This document shows positions 53,801 to 62,373 of a DNA stretch of 64,000 bases, piece after piece. A program made the translations under genes and the position numbers. Below the pieces are notes generated by a model that was not told the DNA's origin, searched no databases, and saw only the letters and a program-made list of their open reading frames with translations. How positions within the stretch are numbered: position 1 is the first letter of the stretch; every line of letters starts with the position of its first letter. Location: contig OX359197.1 of the NCBI GenBank assembly GCA_947172415.1, positions 1,736,001-1,800,000 of the forward strand. Direction: 5' to 3'. The DNA is from Chondrosia reniformis (lineage: Eukaryota; Porifera; Demospongiae; Chondrillida; Chondrillidae).

Positions 53801-56800
53801 TACTATTGAATGTGTTCAGGACAATTTCAGGTGGATTTGTATTTTATCCGGGATGACTGTAAATGTATGTAGGTATAATGTGTAATCTACATATTGGTAA
53901 TGGAGAGAAAGAATATTGTTAATTGTTAATGATTAGATTAATATAATACTTATGTTTCCAATTTTCTGTATATATTATATATTTGTGATAATTTATTAGG
54001 ATTACAGGACTATGACAACATGTCTTTGATAGTCTATTTTGATGAAGGACAAACAACAGCTACAGCAGATGTTAAAATTGTAGATGACACTATCCTTGAA
54101 CGTCTGGAGACATTTACTGGACAACTGTCACTTCCTGAAGGCACTGCAGATTTCGTTAAGATAAGACCCAGTGACACAGCCACTATTGATATTACTGATA
54201 ATGATGCTGTTGAGGTCAACTTTGATCCAACTATATATTCTGTCCGTGAGAATGATGGATCAGTTGAACTAATATTAGTTGCCAATGCATCAGCATCTTA
54301 TGGCTATTCTGTTACTGTTGACACATTTGATGGAACAGCTAGTAAGTAGCTTCGTAAAATAACCTATGTATACAGATACACGTACTTACCAACTTTTAAT
54401 CAAATTGTACTTGATATAATATCTCATTTGTGATGTTTACTTAGGTGATGGCTCAGATTATACTGGTGGATCATTTGAGGTTGAATTTCCTGCTGGTAGT
54501 ACTACTGCTAGCCTATCCGTGCCAATTTTGGATGATATCTTACTGGAAGGAAATGAATGGTTTGGTGGTCTCCTAAGTGTTATTGGTGTTGATGGAGTGA
54601 TGGCTGGACCTGACAATATGGCTAATGTCACTATATTAGACAACGAGGGTGACATTATTGTAGAATTTGAAAAATCAGCTTACAGCTTCAATGAAGATGT
54701 AGGAGATGGGATGCTCACTCTTGTGGCAAATACCCCAGCCCCAGCTGGAGGATACAGTGTGGAAGTATCATTTGCTGATGGAACTGCTGGATGTAAGCAA
54801 AAACTAACTCATCAAATTTATTAAGTAAAATACATTGTGCCTGCCCTAAATACGCATTTACATTGTACTCCTCAGGTGGGTGGGGTAAATTCCACAGTCA
54901 AATGTGATGACACATACACATAATCAAGTTGTATTGTAGCATTCTCCAATAATGTATATATGCATATTGAAGTTACTTGCTTTATGAAATTTCTCATTTT
55001 TTAATCAGCTCCAGGAGACTACAGTGGTGCAACACAAACACTCTTCTTCCCCGAAGGGGCTAGCTCAGTTGATTTTGCTGTACCTATTGTTAATGACAGC
55101 CTATTAGAAGGTAATGAAAACTTTATGGCCAATATTGAGGACATATCAGAAGAAGCAGCTGATCTGGGAGTTAAAAAGGGAGCCAGAGACTCTGCAGAAA
55201 TTACTATCACTGGTAAGTCAACTTTGATTCAACTTCTTATGAAGTGAACGAAGAGGATGGTATCGCAACCCTCATATTAGTAGCTGATATACCATCATCA
55301 GAACCTTATACAGTTAATATGGTGACATCTGATGAAACTGCTGAAAGTTAAAATGAATTATATAGTGGGTGTGTTTACTATTAGATCATCTGCAATACTA
55401 CGTGCCCTCGGGTCTCGTGACTCCAAAATCCATATATATACACCGAAGCGCTGTGCATGGTATATGTGTTATATATGGCATTTTGAAGCCTACCAAGCAT
55501 TTATACGCATTTGGTGGGATTTTTCATTGTTATTGTATAAATAACACCTTCCATAATTGGCAGTGATATAGGAGTCTAGATCTCCTATTGCAGTTATACA
55601 CCAGTTATGGAATTCAACATCTCAGTGTTGCCCCGGCAACGGTATATATATAAGTGACTCCCAAAATAATCACAATCAGGTATATTAAACGCTACAAGAC
55701 TTTAGCCACACTAAAATTCATAACTGCATACAGAGTAGTAGTCTCTACAGATCATATAAGATAGCCTTCAAATTACCTTTTCACACCTTAGTATGATGCA
55801 TCTGCATTATTAGCAAAAATTCCAGTCTCTGGGACATTGTCCATTACATAAATAAAAGGCCTCAACCTTTTATGTCCCTGTGTGCAAGTTACCAAATGCT
55901 CTAACCCTGTTGCTTATGTGAATGCATGTAACTGACCATCGGTACTCCTAGCTCACACTCAAGGCAAATCAAATCTGCGGTGATTATTGGCTGAGACCCA
56001 CTGAGACCGGAATTTTTGCTGATAATGGCATGCAGATGCATCATCTTCAGTCTATAGCTATACTAAGGTGTGAAAAGGTAATTGGAAGGCCATGTGTTTA
56101 ACCTTCTATGATCTGTAGAGACTTTTACTTTGCATGCAGTTGTGAATTTTAGTGTGGCTAAAGTCTTGTGGCGTTTAATATACCAGACTGTTTTTTTGGG
56201 AGTCACTTGCATCCGTGTACAAATTCGTAACTTACACTGTGTAGAACTTGATTGTAATTAAACATGTACAAGTATATAAAAAACATTTACAAAAATGATG
56301 TTATAGAAGTAGGAATGGCAGTGTTCACTAATACATCTGCAAAAAGTATCGAAACAAGACAGTGATTATATGATAAGGCTAATCATACAGAAGTTGCATA
56401 TATATTGAAATTTAAGTAACTTAACCATACACTTCTGTGTTTGGGCGCACCAAGCTGAAGTAGGACGACATACATAACATAATGTACATGACATTGTAAA
56501 ACCAGATAATCAAGGGAGATATTATTCCTAACCAGCCAATTGGTTGAAAATTATTTATATCACGTCAAGGCCTTTGCAAGGCTTGGCATCATTAACTCCC
56601 TTTCCATATACGTATGCATATATTCAATTAAGTGTTTGGTAAGTCTTCTGACTCCAATGCTATACTATTAATCATTTTTGGAAATGTTTTTTAATATTCA
56701 TCGTACTAGGCTTTTATTCATAACATTGGACATACTTTGTTAGTATATACGTACAGTACATAGTGTCTTATATTTTATATGCATATACATACATATTTGT

Positions 56801-57848
56801 AGTATAAATGTATGCATACTTCTCATAGTTCAAACTGCAAATATTCAAGTGAAATTTGGACCTGTTTCTCAATGCCTGTCATGGAGAGTAAGTATACACT
56901 TGTGAACATTTGTACTTAAACCACATACACACACATACATTCAAATGTGTGGTACGTACATATTTAATAATTCAAACTGATTAACATTGTCATACATTTG
57001 TAGGAAGATGATAGAAGTGTTAAACTCTCAGTATTAAACCAAACAGTATCTGAAGTCTTATCTAGTGGATGTGAATGTAGTTTCACAATATCTAATTCAT
57101 TATTTGAATGTGAAGAGAACCAAGAGAGATCTGTTGTGTTTATTGCTGAAGTAATGTATTCCTCACGTTTGAATGCACCTGGTCCAGTTACTGCTATAAA
57201 GAGTTGGAAGAATACTAGCCCAAGGATTGTGTTCACTGGGGTAAGGTTAACAGTTGATAGCTCATGTCCACCAGATCTACCTTCTCTAGATGCTCCAGTC
57301 TGTGAGGTAATTGTCATTCCTCCACCAGAATCACCTCCTTCAGACTCTGTTGCAATAGCACTTGGTGTAGTACTAAGTCTTCTTGGAGTAGCTATCATTG
57401 TGTTAATAGTCATTATAGCACTATACTGTTGTTATAAGAAGAGGATAGCGAGATACAGGTAACTGTACATACATATAAAACATATATGTACATATTGTGC
57501 TGTAATAACTTAAGCTATTGATACATATATCTGCTCTTTCTCTGCATGTTAAATATGTACTTACTGTGTATTATATGTGCGTGTATATACGTATTACTGC
57601 ATGTACTGTGCAGGTTAGCAAAGGAGGGTAATACCAAAGCTGAGTACGAAGACATGTCTGGTGTTGCAATGTATGACTTGCAATACAGTAGCATGCACAT
57701 GCAGGCAAACCCAGCCTACACTACTCCGAATATAAAGGGCCCATCAGCTGCTGGTTGTCATGGTGATCCAGACCACACTTATGAGACTCTGCCTTGTGAA
57801 TTAGAGGAGGAGTGGGAGGAGGAGAAAGAACCACAAACTTCTTTATAA
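47836..57848 (+). CDS. Gene C: IgGFc-binding / Calx-beta single-pass receptor
   Basis: Thirteen exons totalling 4293 bases (1431 codons including the stop): 47836-47893 (signal peptide), 50043-51446 (IgGFc-binding domain), 51549-51689, 51799-51993, 52061-52201, 52476-52820, 52901-53266, 54000-54341, 54445-54792, 55009-55212 (six Calx-beta domains), 56829-56887, 57004-57458 (juxtamembrane domain and one TM helix) and 57614-57848 (tail). Shares promoter, signal exon and intron 1 with gene B but has no GAIN or 7TM. One in-frame TAG (51665-51667) interrupts the first Calx-beta exon, although exon length and all later frames are intact. Predicted role: surface receptor with an adhesive ectodomain and a Tyr-motif tail. 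Confidence 0.8.
48340..49200. repeat. Copy 3 of the shared post-leader intron sequence, internally tandem
   Basis: Gene C intron 1. A unit of about 180 bases containing TTGCAATTTGACCTTTGAAT and GTAGAGGAGAGTA is repeated between about 48480 and 48880, unlike the single unit in genes A and B. Confidence 0.8.
49205..49422. mobile_element. Long fold-back MITE
   Basis: Arms of about 80 bases: CATTACAAGTTATTATAT, CTACACTGCTCAAAG and ATGACTATGCAGCCATCACG on the left, their inverses on the right (CGTGATGGCTGCATAGTCAT, CTTTGAGCAGTGTAG, ATAATAACTTGTAATG). The centre contains CCTAGCCTAGCCTAG. Non-coding; inserted in gene C intron 1 and absent from copies A and B. Confidence 0.85.
50043..51446 (+). CDS. 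Gene C exon: IgGFc-binding-like domain
   Basis: One 1404-bp exon, phase 1-1, 468 residues. Begins RIDNRGSEFWLAVPPN, the G-x-E-F-W-(L/V)-A-F/V-P start typical of the IgGFc-binding N-terminal family, and continues with YYAMSVGDSDQ, PITFLTGHECGFIP, ACDILLEQIPPTETWG and TLGVLVYAWYRENTYGYPGG. These mark the family's LTAGxxCxxVPxxxxxCDxLxEQLPPxxxWG and AYGYPxG landmarks. The family occurs in secreted mucin-like proteins and surface proteins of animals. Binding partner here unknown. Confidence 0.85.
51549..55212 (+). CDS. Gene C exons: six Calx-beta domains
   Basis: Domain 1 is 51549-51689 + 51799-51993; later domains span 52061-52201, 52476-52820, 52901-53266, 54000-54341, 54445-54792 and 55009-55212. 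From 52476 on, an exon holds the second half of one domain plus the first half of the next, the opposite phasing to gene B. Characteristic text: YSVDEDAGTAELELVASAPAP, GDYDSTAQTVNFPAG, EGNEWFGGLLSV, VTILDNEGDIIVEFEKSAY. The TAG at 51665-51667 replaces one residue in EACVQF-stop-VGNGTAVG. After 55212 a GTAAGT donor is used, since the next exon (56829) continues in frame. Confidence 0.8.
51665..51667 (+). other. In-frame TAG in gene C
   Basis: Reading from the acceptor at 51549 in phase 1 gives ... GCT TGT GTC CAA TTT TAG GTT GGC AAT GGG. The residues around it fit a Calx-beta first half, and exon length (141) stays a multiple of three, so this is a substitution rather than an indel. Confidence 0.8.
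53267..53999. other. Gene C intron, nothing recognised
   Basis: 733 bases of AT-rich DNA with a short inverted pair around ATTATTTGG (53720-53750). No exon or element identified. Confidence 0.5.
55213..56828. other. Gene C intron with a dead Calx-beta half-exon and relics of gene B
   Basis: Directly after the donor, 55217-55350 still encodes VNFDSTSYEVNEEDGIA and LILVADIPSSEPYTV, a Calx-beta first half, but out of frame with the preceding exon and without a good donor. Next come a long-armed TIR element (55652-56218), whose centre resembles gene B intron 36335-36575 up to the start of the stalk exon, and a segment (56335-56460) resembling the gene B 3' flank at 46670-46830. Confidence 0.65.
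55652..56218. mobile_element. Long-TIR element (arms about 145 bp)
   Basis: Left arm starts GTGACTCCCAAAATAAT; right arm ends ATTTTTTTGGGAGTCAC-like text; further pairs are GACTTTAGCCACACTAAAAT / ATTTTAGTGTGGCTAAAGTC and TTACCTTTTCACACCTTAGT / ACTAAGGTGTGAAAAGGTAA. The non-palindromic centre (about 55800-56050) is captured receptor-gene sequence. Confidence 0.8.
56829..57848 (+). CDS. Gene C exons: juxtamembrane domain, TM helix and Tyr-motif tail
   Basis: Exons 56829-56887, 57004-57458, 57614-57848. The juxtamembrane part (VKLSVLNQTVSEVL ... CECSFTISN ... VVFIAEVMYSS) has a helix-strand look and six cysteines; it may be SEA-like, but I am not sure. A Pro-rich stalk is followed by TM helix VAIALGVVLSLLGVAIIVLI and a CCYKKR stop-transfer. 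The tail (about 80 residues) contains YEDM (Y-x-x-M), YDLQY, NPAY (NPxY) and TYETL, an acidic run, and ends QTSL (T-S-L, class I PDZ-like). These are candidate SH2, PTB and PDZ ligands by motif only. Confidence 0.8.
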
Positions 57849-57987
57849 TGTTTGAATCTACTGATTTACAAGTTTTTGTATTAGAATATGTATTGTTTTT
57901 CACTGACTATAATTTACACAATGACATAAAAGGCTGAGGCCTTTATATATGCATGTCATACGATGTTCCTTGTGTGCAAATTACAAA

Positions 57988-59256
57988 AGCTAGATTCTCC
58001 AGGCGAGTGGTTTTACAATGTGACTACAAAGATGCTTTATCTGTATCCAAGTGGTACACTGCCTACTGAAGGAATTGGAACAGTCCTCGAGTCCCTGATT
58101 GAAGTGCATGGGAGAATGGACTCCCCAGTGGTCAACGTGACTCTGATGAACCTAGAGTTTGCTCACACTACCACGACCTTCTTCAGACTATGAGGTGCCA
58201 AGCGGCGGTGACTGGTCTGCACATCGTGGAGGTACCATACTGGTGAAAGGATCCGGAGTCGAGCACTTTCTCTTGCTAAACTGTCTCTTCAATGCTCCTG
58301 GTGACAATGGCTTGTGTCTGAGTGGTTATAACAGATTTGCTGTTGTGGAAGGAAATGAGTTTGTTTGGAGTGGAGACAGTGGAATAGTTGTAGTTTGGGA
58401 CTCTGGGCACACACAGCCAAGAGGGAACAAGATTATTGGTAATCTTGTCCATGAGAACGGTGTCTTTGGCAAACAGACCTCTGCCTATATATGCAAGCAC
58501 TGGCCTGTCAGACAGAGTTGATTGGCAATGTATTCTTCAACAGTCCTCGGGCAGGAATCATGATGGCTTTGGGGGAGGAAACTATCCTATGAACAATTTG
58601 ATCTTCAACCATGTACAGGAGACTGGGGATCATGGTCCCTCTTGGGACCGCCTGCCTTACCTCGATCACTAATGTGAAGAATGGAACAGTATCACTTAAC
58701 CCAGCACTGTCAAATCTGACACAAAACGTTTTTATCAACAACTATCACTCAACGTGGCCCATTGATCATGATGATAGTTTCTGCTACTACTTGGATACTT
58801 ACAACTACCTGGTGTATGGAAGCTATTAGAACTATCTAGGTTACAGCAAAACTATGTAGAAAAATGTCTATATATGTCTACCCTGATGCCAAACACTCCA
58901 TTGATACTCCAAAGGTATTCATTTGAAAGCCATACTGTACCAATAGTGATGGTGCTAGTCGTGTTGTTCTACCATCGGGCTGGGGAGAGGTCTATATTAA
59001 TAATACCTGCATCATTGGCAACCCAAACATTTATGAGTTTGGATCCTGTAACCTAGACGACCCTAAAGGGCTAATTCCATTCACTGCCTTCAACAAGTTC
59101 TATGCTCCCAAAAGCTACATCTATATCAAGTGTCAAGGCAAGGAGCTGTCCCTGCAGGATTTCCAGAAGATGGGTTACAAAATTGGATCAACAGTGTCTG
59201 ATTCAGTGGATACATCCACAATTATCAAGTGGGGGAGGGGCCTGCTGGGACTGTAG
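57988..59256 (+). pseudogene. Pseudogene of a right-handed beta-helix (pectate-lyase-like fold) protein
   Basis: Intronless + strand text split across frames: DSPGEWFYNVTTKMLYLYPS, VPSGGDWSAHRGGTI, NGLCLSGYNRFAVVEGNEF, NLVHENGVFGKQTSAY, HDGFGGGNYPMNNLIFNHV, ETGDHGPSWDRLPY, NNYHSTWPIDHDDSFCYY, DTYNYLVYGSY. This order matches a widespread family of secreted beta-helix proteins in invertebrates and microbes. At least three frameshifts (about 58185, 58555, 58660) and several stops (for example after YGSY near 58830) kill it. The N-terminus is missing. Lack of introns suggests a retrocopy, but no poly(A) was seen. Confidence 0.75.
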
Positions 59257-59469
59257 GTACAGCGAGCCTGTTAGATTAGACATTCATTTGAACTAAGGGA
59301 TTGTTAATTATCTGTTGTAATGTTTGTAAGAGTGCATTATTTGAAATCTTATTAAGTAGTTAGACTACTGATCGCGCGTATAGGTGCGTACAAGCATGGT
59401 GTAATACACATAAGAGGGAGAGGAATATCGGTATTGCAGGTATATACCAAAACATCGTGACGTTGTAGG

Positions 59470-59572
59470 AGTAAAATGAGCCCCCCGTAAAAAGGGTCCG
59501 GGGGGGCGTAATTTCCTAGGAATTTAGGCCCCCCCATTTTAGGAGTTTGGTCCCTAGGGGGCTCATTTTACT
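59470..59572. repeat. Short GC-rich inverted repeat
   Basis: GTAAAATGAGCCCCC and GGGGGCTCATTTTAC facing each other, with C-run and G-run inner parts. Lies at the left junction of the inverted receptor-tail fragment; a related GC-rich piece (TAGGCCCCCTGCTTAG) sits at its right junction (60066). Confidence 0.8.
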
Positions 59573-59577
59573 CTAGA

Positions 59578-60062
59578 AGCATCATCATCCTCCTGTTTTA
59601 CAGCAAGTCCCATTCCTTCAGTGCCACCAACAGAGGATTTGGTTGAGGTAGCAACATATAAGTTTGATTTAGCGGTTGAACGGGAACCAAATGAAGCTAA
59701 AAGGAATTAGAAATGATAAAATACTTAATGTATACTTTTAAAATAAAGAAATACCTTTTCCTGTTGAACTTGTAGAGAGAATACCCTTTAAGGAAGGAGG
59801 GATGTTAAAATAATATATACACATTTACACTATATGGTATATACTATTTATTTACCCATAGCACAAATATTATATAGCATTAGTTTACCTTGTCACATTT
59901 GCACCAAGCTTTTATCTTTCCCCAAACCTTTTCATGCCTCAAGACATGAAGCACAAATATAAAGAAACCCTTGATGTACAAATATAGAAACTGCATAAGA
60001 TAACTATCACACAAGCTGACAAAAAATGCACTGAAATGACAGCTGCATGGAATGAAACTGAT
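59578..60062 (-). pseudogene. Inverted fragment of gene B 3' end (TM7, C-tail exons)
   Basis: Reverse complement of about 45828-46308: the TM7 exon ([10 protein letters not shown] without the extra A of gene A), the small GILS exon and the start of the tail exon, with introns. It carries the gene B-specific GTTGCTACCTC rather than GCTACTACCTC of gene A, so B, or a close relative, is the source. No promoter or start. Confidence 0.85.
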
Positions 60063-60300
60063 AAATAGGCCCCCTGCTTAGAGCAGATCAGGCCTCCCCG
60101 TGAATCGAGCCCCCTTTATCTATCGATCTATGCGGCGCGCTGTTGAAAGGATCTTTAATACAAAGCCGGCATGCGCACAAGCTATAGGCCTTCGAATATA
60201 TACTATTGAAAGTACACGCAATCAGTGATTATACATAGCTACGTATATACGCAGTTTAGTATTAGTAAAAAAACGACTTATTTTACACTTGAAAGTTGAA
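60063..60300. other. Non-coding, GC-richer patch
   Basis: GCGGCGCGCTGTTGAAAG and neighbouring CpG-rich DNA just upstream of the short ORF at 60301. No element identified. Confidence 0.3.
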
Positions 60301-60447
60301 ATGGCTACTAACAAGCTCGAGGACGAATCAGTAAAAGATCCAAAAGGCCAATTCTCATACTCTGATATATACTGTTACCTCAAAACAGGAAAATTCAAAG
60401 GTAAAGCTTTAAGAAAGCGATTCGCCACGAATTTCCCATTCAACTGA
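60301..60447 (+). CDS. 48-codon ORF, possibly transposon-derived
   Basis: ATG GCT ACT AAC ... AAC TGA; the peptide starts MATNKLEDESVKDPK and continues FSYSDIYCYLKTGKF and ALRKRFATNF. The text I/V-x-x-YL-x-x-G-x-(Y/F) followed by (R/K)-x-x-RKR-x-x-x-F resembles the N-terminus of integrase-type proteins of Ginger/GIN1-like transposons; I cannot confirm this. It stops before any catalytic domain. Confidence 0.3.
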   Translation: MATNKLEDESVKDPKGQFSYSDIYCYLKTGKFKGKALRKRFATNFPFN

Positions 60448-60623
60448 TGAAAGGCTCGAATATTTAATGAGTACGTAGCAGTAGCTAGAGCTTGCGCACG
60501 CAATGAATAAATCTAAAACCAGCGGTCGACAGATATTGCTAAGGCTTCATCTCTTCTCTTCAGGTAACCTATATTAGTGCTACACGCATAGAGTCTACTC
60601 TGTATTTGGCAATATTGCCGAAA

Positions 60624-60749
60624 CCGAATTTCTCAAAGGGGGACACTTTATTTGTAGAAAGGATTATAAATGAACAGTGGCTTTTATGTGTAACTGAAGA
60701 TCAGAGACGTGGTCTTGCTCCTGCCAGATACTTATGCAAGGCTTCTTGA
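60624..60749 (+). pseudogene. SH3-domain relic, copy 3 (C-terminal half intact)
   Basis: Reads PNFSKGDTLFVERIINEQW, then LLCVTEDQRRGLAPARYL, CKAS, stop. It matches the SH3 pattern KGD-x-L-x-V ... W ... G-L-x-P-x-x-Y. The upstream part is deleted relative to 47390-47420. No start codon or promoter. Together with 47130-47570 it shows that the parent protein ended with an SH3 domain. Confidence 0.6.
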
Positions 60750-60765
60750 GAAGATTACTTGTTTT

Positions 60766-60767
60766 AA

Positions 60768-60832
<65 letters not shown>
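60766..60832. repeat. (ATT)n microsatellite
   Basis: About 22 uninterrupted ATT/TTA units. Confidence 0.95.
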
Positions 60833-60903
60833 AGTGACTATTAGTATACAAGCTGACCAGCCAGGTTTGGCTTATTAGTCACAAAAAAGATTGGTGAGGG
60901 TGT

Positions 60904-61370
60904 TTACAATAAATTATTATGGGATTGTCTAAGGTTATACATTCTATAAATAAAATTAATGACTTTTGTATTGTCTGAGGTTAAAAGATATTGTAATTTA
61001 GTGGAGGGAGGCATACATGTAAAATTGGGATTAAGATAGGTACAGTAAGTAAATAAATCTTTTCTTATAATATTGAGTTTACAACAATCAAGCAAAAAAT
61101 GTGCTTGGTCCTCCACCTCACCCCCAGCACAGACCTGACATGTCCTCTGATCAAATGGGATGGAGGTGTAACGACCGACTTCGACCGCAAGGGGAAGGCA
61201 ACCAGTACGTAGACCAGCGAGGACTCGTCTCCTGACTTTGTCACATCTCATTATATAATTATCTACCTTGGGAGCAAATTTTATCTTACGGTAAAGATTT
61301 AATCTACCACCAGAACTGGAGTTATAAGGGATTCTATTAATATTTTGATACCAGAGTATATAGATCATAA
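60904..61370 (-). mobile_element. LINE fragment: C-terminal zinc-binding part of a reverse-transcriptase ORF
   Basis: Minus-strand frame with NSSSGGRLNLYRKIK, VRRRVLAGLRTGCLPLAVEV, CQVCAGGEVEDQAHFLLDC and a short tail to a TAA at 60904. The pattern (R-S/T-G-x-L-P-L ... E-x-G-R-(Y/F) ... C-x-x-C-x6-8-H-x-x-x-x-C) is the terminal zinc-binding domain of non-LTR retrotransposon ORF2. No RT palm is present, so it is a 5'-truncated insertion. Confidence 0.75.
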
Positions 61371-61419
61371 TTAACACAGATACTTTGGGTGGTAAGATGT
61401 ACAATAGAGTTAAGATCAA

Positions 61420-62373
61420 GTGTTGCAGGGGGGGAGTATTGGGGCCAGTAGCTAGAAAACAAATTGTTTACAGAGCTAACCCAATTATGGGTGCCTTACT
61501 CGGCCAGTCTACATGCTTCAATAAAAACTGCTTTTGTGATATACACACCCTACATAATAACCGTATACGGCTGAGGATACAGTTCATTGTGTATACAGAT
61601 AAAAGTAAAATACAATCAAGCCCCCCGAATTAACTCGAACTACTTGGCCGCATCGTTGGGATTTAATATATATATTCGTAATACTAACGATTGAGGACGC
61701 TTAAGTGTACTAAACTTTATAAATAACGATGGAAAAGCTTCGTTAACTAAAGCTTCCTGAACGCCGCCATTTGCAAAAACGATGTATTGACGTATAAATT
61801 AAGTGTTACAATAGTTGCGTATGAACTCGTATTATACATATATCGACGTATAAAATAAGTGTTATAACAGTTGCTTATGAACCCGTATTATATATATATA
61901 TCTTTCCGTAATATGAAGCCATACACGTAATCGGCAAATAAAGCCCCTAATAAAATAAGCTAATACCAGAAGATCATCTACGTGTACACCTACCTAAGTT
62001 CTAAGTGTATATATAATATATAAATACATACTTATATAGGCGAAACGTTGACCTTAATTAACAAAGTAATTGCTCTATTAACAACTAGAATTGCGATCGA
62101 TGGCACAGCACATTTGAAAGTTTGAAGCAAGTGGAAGGACTTGGGAGGATTCTATACTACGTAACATGAAGGCATGTTCCTCTTCGGAAAGACGATACCG
62201 CATCATTTCCTAAACTACGGTGGAATGTGATTTATAGCGTCTATTCCTGGAGCAACCAGAAGTACGATCAACGGAGTACTAAAACGTTAATGGTGAACAT
62301 CTACGTACGTGGGTCGCCTATAAACAATAGAGAATCAGTTAGCCCATAGCTGCTGTGGATACTAAATGTGAGA
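61420..62373. other. Intergenic region left of gene D
   Basis: Contains a tandem pair of about 55 bases (GACGTATAAAWTAAGTGTTA at about 61790 and 61845) and TCTTTCCGTAATATGAAGCC, which resembles 1705-1770. The 61,990-62,370 part should hold the gene D promoter; no clear box was identified. The open frame at 61385-61633 has no recognisable features. Confidence 0.4.

Noticed and set aside
55369..55566. Overlapping + frames after the gene C Calx-beta array
   Set aside because: Intron debris; the GTAAGT at 55213 joins in frame to 56829.
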